Part shown: one piece after another, positions 12,406-25,327 of the stretch | Layout of the letters: each line of letters starts with the position of its first letter | Position numbering within the stretch: the stretch's first letter is position 1 | Assembly (NCBI GenBank): GCA_020137815.1 | Contig: CM035357.1 | Span: 7,861,315 to 7,925,314 of the forward strand | DNA length: 64,000 nt | Direction: 5' to 3' | DNA from: Hormiphora californensis | Lineage: Eukaryota > Ctenophora > Tentaculata > Cydippida > Pleurobrachiidae | The notes under the pieces: generated by a model | The model's input: only the letters and a program-made list of their open reading frames with translations | Database searches by the model: none | Told to the model about the DNA's origin: nothing | Program-made: the position numbers and the translations under genes

Positions 12406-14107
12406 CCTCTCTCTCCCTCTCTCTTCTTTCTCTTTGGAGCTCTCATCACCTCGGGAGATAGAGATAGAAAGGGGGAGGTTGCAGCGGATTCAAAGAGCCA
12501 GCAGCTATACAGCTGATGTGCCCTACGTCAAACAAGTGTGTAACGTGTTAAACTTTGGTCCAAGCAAGGTTTGTCAAGAGGTCTAAACGTTATAGGAGCA
12601 CTCGCAACTATATGTACAAGGAGGACACGCTGACACACAATGTTCTAGAGAGTTCACAGACCAGCCGCTATGAACTGTGAAAGATATATCCTGGAATAAT
12701 ATATCCGGTATGACACTATGTGTTAAGCCACAGTGAAATGTTTGACACTACTTACCAAATACGTCATGTGGTATGATATAAATTCCTATCTCATGCGCTA
12801 TCTCTAATACACACCCTCACTATTTATATTATAGAGAAGTACTATAGTTTTTACAAACTCCAATGCAGCACTATAACAGTCTAATACTACTGGCAGGTTT
12901 ACTGGATATGTCGTGATGATTATTAGGTGGAATACCTGAAGGTCTTCTTGAAGTACATTCTAGAAACACATTTATCGACTAGGCAGTTTATTTTCCTGTC
13001 GACTATTATAGACTCCATGATACTGCACATGAATGAACCTTCTTATCCACACGCTTTCGTGCACGTTCATTTCTCGCCACACACTCTGCTCACAACTTCA
13101 TTTCGCCATACTTAGTTCATACCCTATCGTTCACACTGCTCACACCACCTCCCATACTGTTATCCGCACTGCTCACATGTTCACCACTGCTGCACTCGTC
13201 ACATGTTCACCGCACCTCTCACATTGTTACCAGTGGAAGTTCGGAGTTTCTTCCTCTTCCGTAGACTGGCTCGAATGACTCTCCCTGCATCATCACTCCT
13301 CAGAGGTTCCCCGTTGTTACCGTTAACCTGTGTGTCGGAATTATAACTTCCCCTCTTACAAAGGGTTAAACATGTGCAGGAGTTGTTAGTTGCACATGTA
13401 ACAGTTTATCTCAATAATTGAAAGTTGCTGCAATTGAAAGTTCAAGAGCTGCTTCAGAACATTATAGAATGAATTATACAAGAAAAGAAGTTAAAATAAT
13501 AAAAAAAAAACTATTAAATCTTCAAACCTCGGCATCAACATTGAATCGAGTAAACTTCTTCATTTCATAATCGACACATGATTAAAACTGTCCTATATTA
13601 TGATCAACTGTATCGGGCTATGTGGAACATATTATGTGAGGGAGATGCAACAATTAAATGTGGGAGAAAACAAAAATCTGCATAAAATGCAAGCGCTCAA
13701 AAGGACAACATCGGCCGAGTTATTCGCACGTGAGAAATGGATAAAAACCGCACGGGGATCAAGATATAATAACACATCGACACAAAACATAGTGTAACAG
13801 AGAGGAAGAGAGTCATTGATCGAACTCGAGATCACACGATTTGGTTGCCATGGTAACCACACGACAATGAAACACAGTAGCTCTGACAGAAACCCAGGGA
13901 AGGCGTTTAGTTACAACAGGCAGAGTTGTGACTATATTCTTAAGTAAAAGCAATGAATCATCAGTATTTTAGAAAGCAAGAAGAAATGTGAGAGAAGAAG
14001 GAAGATCGAGTATTTGGAATAATTGTGACGGCCATGATCAAGGTGTAACATCAAATATGCTAAGGTCAGAGACCCATATATTCCCAGCTATGATAATACC
14101 ATTCCCG

Positions 14108-14110
<3 letters not shown>

Positions 14111-14166
<56 letters not shown>

Positions 14167-14214
14167 CACTCACTTTTTCTCTCTCTCTCTCTTTCTCTCT
14201 ATCTCTCTCTCTAT
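14111..14214. repeat. (CT)n microsatellite
   Basis: A pure CT core of about 50 bases continues as interrupted CT repeats. Confidence 0.9.
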
Positions 14215-14575
14215 CAGTCTCCTGTTCCTGATAATAATCACTTATTAGTAACACCATAACCCCTCCCTTAATCTCTCATCTATAAAAGTGTCGCTGTTAA
14301 AACAATATCACTCCCGACTCAAGTACCCCTGATTAACAAACAGGGAGGGGCAGCTCATGGGAAACACACGAGAAAGAACCAGATCATACCAGCTCGAATT
14401 ATTACCTGGCAGGGATTGTAGGAAAAAGGAATGTGTGTGAGAGATGTGTATATCAATAACCGAATCAGACAGACAGTGTTCCGCAGCAGGGGGCCTGGGT
14501 GAAATTGGGCCTCAGAAACACGTCTCGCGGGTTATGAATACCGATATAGCTCTTTACTAAAGATCAGAGAGAGTG

Positions 14576-14738
<163 letters not shown>

Positions 14739-15349
14739 CCTACAGTTCCTTTGATGTCCTACCCGATCAAGACAGGATGGCATAATAAAAACACCATCAG
14801 CAAGAACTTTCAAAAAACCGAAGTAGATCCTCAGACTTTGAAGAATGCTAGTTATTACATTTCACAGTGAATAAAATGCAAAAGATAAGAATAATTAGTC
14901 TCATACAAATTGAAAGGGTGGGGTTACTGCAACTGTAGTAGGGGAGAGAAACTAATGACAGCGAGAAGAGCACAACTGAACTCATATCACACAGATATCG
15001 ATAAGAAGAAGAATTGTTATCAGTGACAGACAGAGCTGGGGGAATTAAGATCCGGAGCTTACATATATATATGTAAGCTTAATATATCCGCTCGTGTTAT
15101 ACTAGTTCACTAGGATGTAGTATGCTGGAATTCTTGATCAGTAGCCACTAAGTTTATCATGCCATAAATTCCAAATACCAACAACTTCGAGAAAAATGGA
15201 GTGACCTCAAGAACTTTGTAGGGGATGGTAGAGGAATTTGTAAAACTAACAATGAATTGATGAAAAACGGCGGAAAATGTCTGTGACTTCTCCAAGAATG
15301 CAAACAAAATAAGTAAGTGACGTAGTACCTACTTGTATGCAAAAAAGAT

Positions 15350-15353
<4 letters not shown>

Positions 15354-15386
<33 letters not shown>

Positions 15387-15411
15387 TTCTCTCTCCCTCT
15401 CTCTCTCTCCT
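15354..15411. repeat. (CT)n microsatellite
   Basis: CT tract with a few interruptions. Confidence 0.85.
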
Positions 15412-16068
15412 AGAGACAGAAACAAAAACAACCAGTGAAATGGGCGGAAGTTGGCGTACACAAAGGAGCACCAGGGGACACAATGTCTACAGACCTCTTC
15501 TCCTTAGAACCTGGACCAATAGACCTCTAAATTATATCTCCAGAAATATTCAGCTGCAGACACTGGGTACCTGGTGTTCGTGTAGAGAGGGTTATTTGTG
15601 TCGTCGGCTGTCAGCTTCACCTCCTCCTACTGTCTCACATTCGTACTATAAAAGTGTTTAGGGTTTAGGGGTTGATATAATATGTACAGAGACGGATTTA
15701 AAAAAATTCAACGATAGAATCAGTAAAGGAAAATAATTCAGTAGAAGCGAAGCAGAAAATTTTGCAACTAGTCCGCTTTCTCTCTGTGAAGCTTTGCACT
15801 ATACATTTTCACGAATCAATTAACAGAATTACAGGACTTTGTTCTACTACTCCCGTTGAAGCATAACACTACCCAGCTATTAATCGAATATTCAGGGGTA
15901 AAAAGTAACAAAGAAACTACAAATATCAAGACTTCTTCAACACAGCTACCACTCTCTCAGAGCTGCAGGCTATTTAGGTTTACCCCCCCCCCCCCCCCTC
16001 CAGCTACAACTCTCTGTCTCCAGTTCTTCCTGCAGCTACATGAACCTATCTTTTAACTTGCTTTCTCA

Positions 16069-16226
<158 letters not shown>

Positions 16227-17154
16227 TTGGAGCGTGGTAATCTGATTATGCTACCAGCCACTGTCTAACTTACTTACCTATGTAGCAACACACACACTCC
16301 TGCACATGTGCTGCACACAGACACACCACAGCTAGTAGTTCATAACTAACATGACTATGTTAACCAAACCAAAACAACAAACAACAAAGACTGGAAACTA
16401 AATTCTGTACACAAACTAATCCTGAGATAGTATGCCTAAGTAAAAGTAAAATCATTGCACATTTGCACAAAATACACACCGAGTAGAATATGCATATGAC
16501 TAGCTAGTTAGACATGTAATTATGAGCATTCTGGAAACCTAAAAATAATCTTGATCAACCGGCAAAATCAAAGAAAAAATACCATAAGAAAAAATTAGAT
16601 TCATGACCTAAACGAAGGATTTCTGAAGAAAGAGTGGTAAGATAAAAAGTAAATGAGAATCTGGTAGAAAGTGTAGTTAGAGTACTACTGCAGAAATGAG
16701 AATTGTTGGTAGAAAGTGGTGGTGACAGCTCAGTGGTAAGCGTTTACAGTTGTTGACTAAGTTGGAATGTTACTTCTTCTCCGCAAATTCTTTTGTCACA
16801 CCCACTTTTCCGCCTTATCCCCATGAAAGTTCTGGATGACTAGATAATCGTATAGTGCAGTTGTAATTATTTTACGACCTTAAGTGAAGCAAAGGTGTAA
16901 ATTCATTGACCACGTTTGAAAACTCACTCATGATGAACAAACTTTTATATGTACCAAACTGAAGGGGTAATACCAAACTATCAACATCAAAACAAACGAG
17001 CATTCACAAAACTTAAAGTGAAGCGCTTGTCAGGAATTCAATTTGTATGTAAAGCACTTCTGACAAAGAAAATTGGAACATTCCCTCTCCCAATACGCCT
17101 AGCAATTGAATTATTAATTTGAACGGAAACATGTGACACATGTAATACAAGCTC

Positions 17155-17340
<186 letters not shown>

Positions 17341-18822
17341 TGAAATGAACAACAGAAACAGGGTTAAAGTGTTGTGGGTGTTGTGTGGGTCGTGACTGAA
17401 ATACATTTACTCCTATATAACGTAAGCCGAGAAAAAGAGAAAATGCATAAAAAGGGACATACGCTTGTGACGAGCGGCCTTTTTCTGGAACTCTTTTACT
17501 AACCCTTTTGATGTTTTGTCCCCGTTTCAAAGTAAAAACAGCTTGTTTTCTTTTGTAACAAAATCGGTTGGGTGAAACGGGAACTGAACAAAAAGGGGGC
17601 CAGGCACTCGAACACAATTCTGGACGATCTACAAACTTCTGGGGTTGCGCGCGCGGCCTATAGCCACGCGCGCGGACATAGCCGACAAACGTCCTAACAG
17701 AAACCCCGCGCGCTACGTCCAGAACGCCCCAGAAGTGTGTCCGAGTGTCCCGCCTTCCTTCTAGATCATATCTCGGACCCGGAAAACACAAAATACAAAT
17801 ATCTCATACAAAATAAGGTAATCATATCATAAAATCACCACACGCTGACGCATGGGTTACCTAACTATTTGGTACCGCCCACTATCGACTATCGAGTCAC
17901 TCGATTCGAGTGTGTTAAGGAATTAACTAATGTAATGTAATATGTGCTGAATAATTAACCAAGGTTTTGACAATGATATAATATGGCAAATGGTGAAGTA
18001 AATCAGTTTTAAGAACTGCAAATGTACACAAAATGTTTTCAGTACCGGAAGCGAGACAAGTTCATACTTTGGAAAGAGTTAAAACTCAAAGAAATACGAA
18101 TTCCTTCTATAAAATGCAGGAGCTGGGTTTAATGGCTCTGAAAATATTTCTCAACTTGCTGACAGCAGTCGGCATGTGCATTAACGCCGGTACTAACAGA
18201 CAAACAAACATACATTGGCCAAAATATGAACTGCCTAACCACAAGCCGATACCAGGCTGTTTCTCGGTAGATGATGTTATTATTATTATTATTGTTATTA
18301 TTATTGAGTGATGCTGGTTATCAAGCTTATTGTTCGGTGAGTTTACTCCTTTTGCAGCAGCTGCTATTCTGCTACCTCACCCAGTGTCATGGTACTAAAT
18401 CCTACATTTACACGTGTGTGTAATGTGCACACAGGTGCTGAACTATGGAACTCAAATCGAATTCAGCCTCAAATTAGCGACAAAAGTTGATCTTTCAAAT
18501 TGGACACCTTTCTTCTTTACTCGAGCCTGTCTCTCTATTTTACTGGAACGTCTAATTTATAATCTTCTCTATATCTCACTTCTTTTCTTGTGTTACTCTA
18601 TTCCATCTGGTGCTCTAGTCTACGTGTCCTGTTGAAGGGGGTCAGACCTGAAGTAGCTATAATAGTGATCACTTTTGATTTCTTGTTTTAGCCGCTGCTT
18701 CTTGCACAATTACATTGCTTTTCATGAGCTGAATCTTCAGTTCGAACCTTTTCCCATGCGTAGCAGGTAGCGCGTTTAGCAAGAAGTCTAATATTATTTC
18801 CCAATATATCATAATAGCCTGC

Positions 18823-21192
18823 ATGTTACGAATTCTACTGCTCCTTCTCCCCTTGGTATCCCTCACACAATCCTGGGATACACTTAACGGTAGCTTCGTT
18901 CTAACTGATCACAATATCAACCACGTACTAACAGAGGAACCTCTAACTATTATACTCGCCTGTAAGTAATGTAGTTCAATGCTAGACTTAGACGGCCAAG
19001 AGACAGGGAAGAGACACTTGAAACGTTCTGAGAACTAGGAGACGTGTTGAAGGCCTTATAGGAGGCCCTTGTACAGTTTGTCAATTTCTTACATTTAACA
19101 CTATTTCTGAAATGAATTCTGTAACGTCTAACACTGTGTAACATTACAGATACTAACTGGTGTGGTCATTGCAAAGAGGCTTTCCCTATTTGGGAGGAAG
19201 TCGCTAACACTGTCAATAATGATGCAGCCGCAAAAACAAAGGGTAAATCACCAACAGTTAAATATTCGATTAAAGAATTAAAGTGTGCTGTAATTGAAAC
19301 CAGTTTTCTGTGTCGGGAATCAAGAAATAGAAATCATTGAATATTCAGTACTAACATCCTACGTGTTGCAGTATTCTCGGCGGATATAGAGGTGAATAAG
19401 AAGATTCACAATGAGTGGGACACTACCTCCTTCCCAACCATCTTCTACGTAAGGAACGGGGAGAGGAAACAGTTCTCTGAATCCAGGTCTACTGAGAATC
19501 TGATGAAGTTTATCCAGCTAAATGAACAGGATCCAGTAGTGGGAATTGATGGAGATGATCTGGAGGATGCTATCTCTAGTAGGTGTTAATGAAGTGAGAT
19601 CTGTTCGATATCTAACCCACCCATGATCTGGCGTCTTTAACACATCCTTCCCTCAATTAACAATCTCAATATTTACAACTATCTCCTCCAGGCACTGATG
19701 TGGCAATAGTTGGGGAGTTTACAGACTCATCCCTGTCAAAATGGTTTGAAACTCTGGCATGGAACCTTGGATACTCCTCATTCTTCACCTTGGAAGGGGC
19801 TACAACCAACAAAATCACCGTCTACTCACAGGTTAGCTACATTAACTAGCACCTAGCAGACATGTTACAAACTGATTATCTTTACAGTATGAAGGAATGC
19901 CCAGAAGCCGTGTCATAGTTGACCTATCAGATACTGAGGGAGCGGAAAGTTTGATAAAGGAGTACCGGAGACCATACGTGATTCCCTTCTCTCGGGATGC
20001 CCACCGCCTCACCTTTGAAATCAAGGAAAGGAGTGTTTCAGTTCTGCTGTTCCACGATCACAACAGTGATGGAGCTGAAGAGAGGCTAAGAGTTTTAGGT
20101 AGGAATCAAATATTTGTGGATTTTATCTCTCTGTTAATGATCCTAAGTCCCGCATAGCTTTCTCTGATGAAGACATGTCCCAACCCATATTTCCTAACTA
20201 CTTCAGGTCAGGCTGCCCGGGCTTACCACCGAACTACAACCTTTGTTGAAATGGACATGGCAAATAGTTATGTGAAGATGTTTACCAGCTACTTTGCTGT
20301 CAAGGCATCTGATTCACCCATCATATACCTAATCGACACGGGGTCCAAACAAAAAGATAACATCGCAAAAACTAAAGATGTCACTGAATCAGGTCAGTTA
20401 TTACACACTACACCAGATTTAATGGTGGAATTGAATCGTTTCTGATGACAACAGACAACAACTATCTCAATATTTCCCGTGTGTCTCAGGTATAGCCCAG
20501 CTGATAGAGGACTTTAGGGCAGGGATGGCCGATACGGTAGCACCACAGAAGGAACCAGTGGACGAGCTCCCTGAGGATTGGGAGACTAGGAAGGTGGTGT
20601 ATCTGACCAGTGCCAACTTTGTCAGTTATGTTGCAGAGAGATCTGTCTTGGTAATGATTCACAGAGAGAGCTGTCCTCATTGCAAGAGTCTGAAACCTAT
20701 CTGGGAGGAAATTGCAGAGAAGTGAGTCGTACACGTAAAGGAGGGTCGGAACATAATGATACTCGCACAATTTCCTGAAATAACAGTTTAGATGAAAAAG
20801 GAACCAGCATGAGCAATTTTCAGGTACAAAGACCACCCTACCCTGAAAATAGCCGAATTGAAAAGCGGGAATGCTGCTCAAATAAAGGGATTGGAAGTAA
20901 CCAGAGTCCCTACAATCTTATTTTACCCAGCAAACAGTGGAATTTCTGAGGTAAGATAGGGAAATAAATTATTCAGCGTTATCAAATAGTCAAATGTTGG
21001 ACTTGAACAGTCCTTTTAAACATTTGGAACTTTATATGCCGATTTCCGAAGAACAAATATAATAGGGTATGCTAACATATATTAGATAATACTACTACTC
21101 CCCTTTAGGCTATAGAATTTGAGGGTTCCCGAACATTGGCAGGACTCGAAGAGTTCATCGTAAAGCAGCAAACAGTAAAAGATGAATTGTAA
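18823..21192 (+). CDS. Protein disulfide isomerase family protein with KDEL end, 472 aa
   Basis: Nine exons join in phase: 18823-18961, 19150-19242, 19372-19578, 19692-19831, 19888-20098, 20207-20392, 20490-20721, 20824-20950 and 21109-21192. The start is the ATG opening a clear signal peptide (MLRILLLLLPLVSLTQS). The first thioredoxin domain carries the classic WCGHC active site (residues about 49-53). Two middle domains lack cysteine pairs. The last thioredoxin domain has SCPHC in place of CGHC and a VPT cis-proline loop. The protein ends in KDEL, the ER retrieval signal. This is the a-b-b'-a' layout and typical length of PDI, which forms and shuffles disulfides in the ER lumen. CPHC is unusual for PDI a' domains and should shift the redox potential (family knowledge). 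A related gene begins 157 bases downstream. Confidence 0.93.
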
Positions 21193-21348
21193 CATCCATA
21201 TTGAAAGACTAAATACTGAATATTCATCTCAACTGTGTGTCAAATCAAACATTTACCAGATTTAAATTATTTCATCGTGATGAATATTGGATTTCTTAAC
21301 TCTTCGTTTCCCACAGATCTCTCATTATACCTATATATTTCCTAGAGT

Positions 21349-24199
21349 ATGTTTGTTATCCAGATACTCCTTCTTCAAGTGTTTTCAGGGGCGATTCACT
21401 CATACAGTTATGATCTGCCTTCACAGTTACTGGTTGAAGTCAATGAGGATTCTTTTGAGGACTTTATTAACTCTTCTCCTTTCTGCTTACTTGACTTTTG
21501 TAAGTTACAAGAGTTACAACGGTCCAATCCAGATCTTTCCATCTGCATATTTCATCCATACACACATAATGTGTTTTCAGATATGAAGCGTTCTGATATG
21601 GCCATCCCTACCGACCCTACAACCACTACATCGACTTTTGTAGTCGCCGAGGACAACCCTGCCCCTCAACTGCTAAAGTTCGGGAAAATCGAGACAAAAT
21701 CCAACTCCATCATAGCCAATAAGATTGGTGTTAGGAAGTCGACATATCCTACTAAACTGCTATTCAGGGAGGGGAAGATTATTGACATTATCGATCCATG
21801 TAAGATCTAGGATGTTTGACAGGGGATATATGGGGTAGGAAATATGTTCTGGTACTAGCTGTTTCAGGAAACTTAGACTTTTTTAGCCACCAGAAACCTC
21901 TACTATCCTGATATGCTACGGAGTTGGATAATAAAACGTGTAATCGGTCAAGTTCTACCCCTCAACCAGGTAACACACAGTTTTAAAAAGCTTTCTTTGT
22001 CTCGTGTGTGTATGCTTTCAACTGATTTTACCTCCATAAGATTCCACAAGATCTAAGGGAGGATTCGTCAGCAGTAGTCCTGCTCAACACACCAACAACT
22101 GAAGGTCTACTACGGATCTCTCTCAAAATGACCGGAGTTATGTTTTACAGTGGCCCATTGGAAGAGCTACCAGCCCAGTGGAGGAATGATGTCAATGGAA
22201 GTGGTGTTTATGTTGTTAGAAATGTGAGTTTAGGAAGCTAGAGATATGTATAATCCATTAGAATCCATGTTTATTGGGATGGAAACTAAACTTGCCAACT
22301 TGTGTTTTAGTTTATTGGACAGAATGCTGTTGAAAAGGCTAAGCTAACAGATCAGGACGAAGAGAATTTGAAGGAGCTTGAAAAACTGACCTCACCAGCA
22401 GTTGTTATGCTTACCCATCAGGTCTACTTCTTCACAAATACTATTCAATATCTGCCCCTTTTTATCGAATTGAACCGAACAAAAATTATACAGGTTTACA
22501 CGAGTGTTCAGATTGGAGAGCAGTGGTTGCTTGGGCTGGGTCTCTTTCGAAGTAGGCCCTCCCATCAAGGAATTGAAGAGACACTGATTGGTGCACTGGA
22601 GCAACTTACATCCATCCTAGGAGCTGGACAGGTTTGTTACTATGACAATGCATTCCATGATTACTATGGCAACAAAATGTTTGTTTCCACAGGTTCGTGG
22701 TGCGCTGGTGGATCTTGATAAAACCGATGATTACACCCAGCGGATGGCAAACTTCTTTGGCCTCGCACCGGACCTCCCCACTGTATTTTCGGTAAATCCA
22801 CATTCTAATTGATTAAACTCCGTAAGCTAGTTCGCACACTCTGTATCATACTAACCTCCTCCACAGTTCAAGATGGACGGGCACGACTACCGGAAGGGAA
22901 AGATGGAAACAGAGCTGACTGAGCATAATATGAAGGAGTTCCTCTTCGCTGAGGTAGGGAAATGAGCAGTGGAAATGAGAGGGTAGCAGTGGAAATGAGA
23001 AGAATGGTTGATATAGTGAGGTCACGTGCAATACAGTGCAGTTGCTGGCTGTAAAAGAGCTAATCCAGGAGAATCTTTATATTTCTTCGTAAACTTCGCA
23101 CCATCTCAGGTACAGAGATTGTACAAGGATAAAAAAGAGGAAAAGGAAAGGGAGGAGAGGATGCGAGATTTAAAGAAATCAGAACCAGTGCCTCACAATT
23201 GGCAAGGTATCACCTATTAACCTAGTTACCTGCTATGACTAGGCTATGTTTCCTTTTGCTCAAGATGCTCGAATAGGTCACTCCGTACTAGCCCTTCTTA
23301 CATTGTCCCACATTGTCGAAAAGTGATAACATTCCAATTCATTGTCATCCAGTCAGTACCACCCCGTACCAGATCTGTGGGGACTTTCCATTGTGCCTTA
23401 TGTCTAGATCTGTACCCCGGTGGACCTTTTTCATTAGGTGCTATATTTAGAGCATTTTTGGTAACACAGCATTACTGCTCAGTACTGCACTATATTATTT
23501 TAGGTGCTCGAATAAAGCAAATTGTTGGTAAAACGGTTGGAGATTGGGTGAGAACTGCAACTAAACCAGTCTTTCTATTTTGCTACACATCACAAACCCC
23601 TGAGTTATCTCGAGCCCTTCTACAGTATTCCAAGGTAACACATTTCTGTTATAAAATCCTGGGTAGAATGACAATGTTTCCTCAATGTGTCCACAATGTG
23701 GTCCTCAAACGTTCCGTAGGGAGCATGTCATTCTACCAAATACTGTTTAGTCACTTATTCTAACAAACTATAACTAGCTGCAAAAGAAGTTTGGTGAGGT
23801 TGGAGAGTTTGGTAAGATGAAAACCACCGAGAACGAAGTGGATTTCAAACTTCCCTCAATCGGAATTGTTGTCCTGCGTGTATTTGATAATGAGGTATGA
23901 TGTGCAAATTAAATTCTTGTGTACTCATCAAAATATAAAATCATTTTCGGAACACAAAAAGTTCTCTAAATTTACAATCAAATAACACATAAAATGTACT
24001 GCTCTCGGAATCTAAATTCCCCAAATAATACTGTGTAATCCGATATAACGTGCTATTACGCCCGGCGAATCAGGGTCCTACTATATAAATAACAAAAACC
24101 TCTTTTCAGATTCACAGTGCATTGTTATCGGCCGGACAATGGGACATTAGTTCTATCGAACGATGGATAGTCAACAGTCAAACTAAAACGGAGCTTTGA
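21349..24199 (+). CDS. PDI-related ER protein lacking CxxC sites, KTEL end, 552 aa
   Basis: Ten exons join in phase: 21349-21799, 21887-21969, 22041-22223, 22311-22631, 22693-22791, 22867-22953, 23110-23206, 23504-23634, 23778-23894 and 24110-24199. A signal peptide (MFVIQILLLQVFSGAIHS) opens the protein and KTEL closes it, so an ER-lumen location is expected. Where active sites should be, the first domain has LLDFCKLQEL (one Cys) and the last has LFCYTSQTPEL (one Cys). A charged helix (KDKKEEKEREERMRD) precedes the last domain. It lies just downstream of the active PDI gene in the same orientation, so tandem duplication followed by loss of catalytic cysteines is likely (inference). A chaperone or scaffold role would fit known non-catalytic PDI relatives. 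22422-22493 could be a 72-base in-frame retained intron, but its GTCTAC donor is poor. Confidence 0.87.
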
Positions 24200-24622
24200 A
24201 TATCAAATGATTAATATTTACAGACGAATTATGGGTCAGAGACGTGGACTATTATATTATTATTATTTTGTAGGTTTTACTGTTTTAACAATCATTTCAA
24301 GTCAATCCCAAACTAAAAAGACCCTGAGATAGTGATTTGATCTTGGTTGCATTTGAACGTACTCAATAAGATCTTTCCAACGCAACCAAAATCACACGAG
24401 GAATCGGAGATACGACTAATTTCGCTGTGCAGACTGCAGTCTTTGTTATTTCACTGGGACACATATTTTCATAAACTGGAAATCGTACAGTTGGTAATTA
24501 CAGATTGATCAACTGCTCTCTACGCTGTAGAGGTCGATCATATCACAAGTCATTAGTCCATCGTCACAGACGCAAATTTAAAGGTATTCTAATGGCAGTT
24601 CCTTCATAAGATGATTTCATAG

Positions 24623-25327
24623 TCAGATTGCAGCCCGAAATGACAGGAACTGGTGGGGAAGGATGTGATGGGCCGCAAGTTGGTTATGAGGCAGGACCAG
24701 GTGAAACTGAAGATTTGCACCTCCTCCTCCGCCTGTCGATGACTGTTTTCCTGGTGAAAAGGAAACATGGTTGCAAGCTGCAAATGCAAAAACACGTGTT
24801 CGTCCAGTTGTAAGTGAGTGTGTGAGTTGGGCAGTGTATCTTATTAGAATACCTGGATTGGTGTTGAAGCTGCTGTGTTGGTGATGGAAAGATTGGAGAC
24901 TATCTCTCAGCCTGTTCTTGTCTTTCTGCCTCCTGTTCTGCCACCATCTTTTCACCTAGACACAAAGTGGCACTGAAAACTTGGACCAAGGACACTTTTT
25001 CCTGTTATTGCATCAAATCTAAATACTAAATGCTCGCTGGCCAATTACTGCAAGTTACCTGAGTCTCTGTAAGACCGGTTTTCTTAGCAACCAGTTTCCT
25101 AGTCTCAGATGTTAGGTAAGTCCGTCTCTCTCCGTGATAAATGTCCTCCATCACTCCGATCTGTGAAGTGTAGCATATTATAGTAAGCTATAATTGGGAA
25201 TTGTTAAAATATGTGTGTTGTAAAAATATGTGTGATTTTGCCTGGGAGGGTGCGAAAACGGATCTTCCCGTGGGTCTCTTTGGTCCTCCAAGCTGGTTAG
25301 TGGGCGAGTTACTCCCCTCAACAATCT
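24623..25327 (-). CDS. Homeobox gene, 3' exons (divergent homeodomain)
   Basis: Three exons join in phase: 25327-25242, 25160-25059 and 24955-24623 (stop). They encode a homeodomain: GRSVFAPSQ, then YLTSETRKLVAKKTGLTETQ, then VKRWWQNRRQKDKNR, which is recognition helix 3 with W48, Q50, N51 and R53 in place. Position 49 is Trp instead of the usual Phe. Counting from the helix 1 Phe to the Tyr-Leu before helix 2 suggests two extra residues in the first loop. The intron after 25242 starts with GC rather than GT. Behind the homeodomain lies a His/Gln/Gly-rich tail of about 95 residues. Exons coding the N-terminus were not found upstream. Homeodomain proteins are DNA-binding transcription factors; Q50 predicts TAAT-type sites. 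The class cannot be assigned. Confidence 0.87.

Noticed and set aside
16715-16790. tRNA-like or SINE A box (GACAGCTCAGTGGTAAGCG)
   Set aside because: No convincing B box follows at the right distance and no acceptor stem can be folded.
18033-18311. 92-codon frame upstream of the PDI gene
   Set aside because: It ends in a TTA trinucleotide run coding poly-Ile, with no splice link to the signal-peptide exon.
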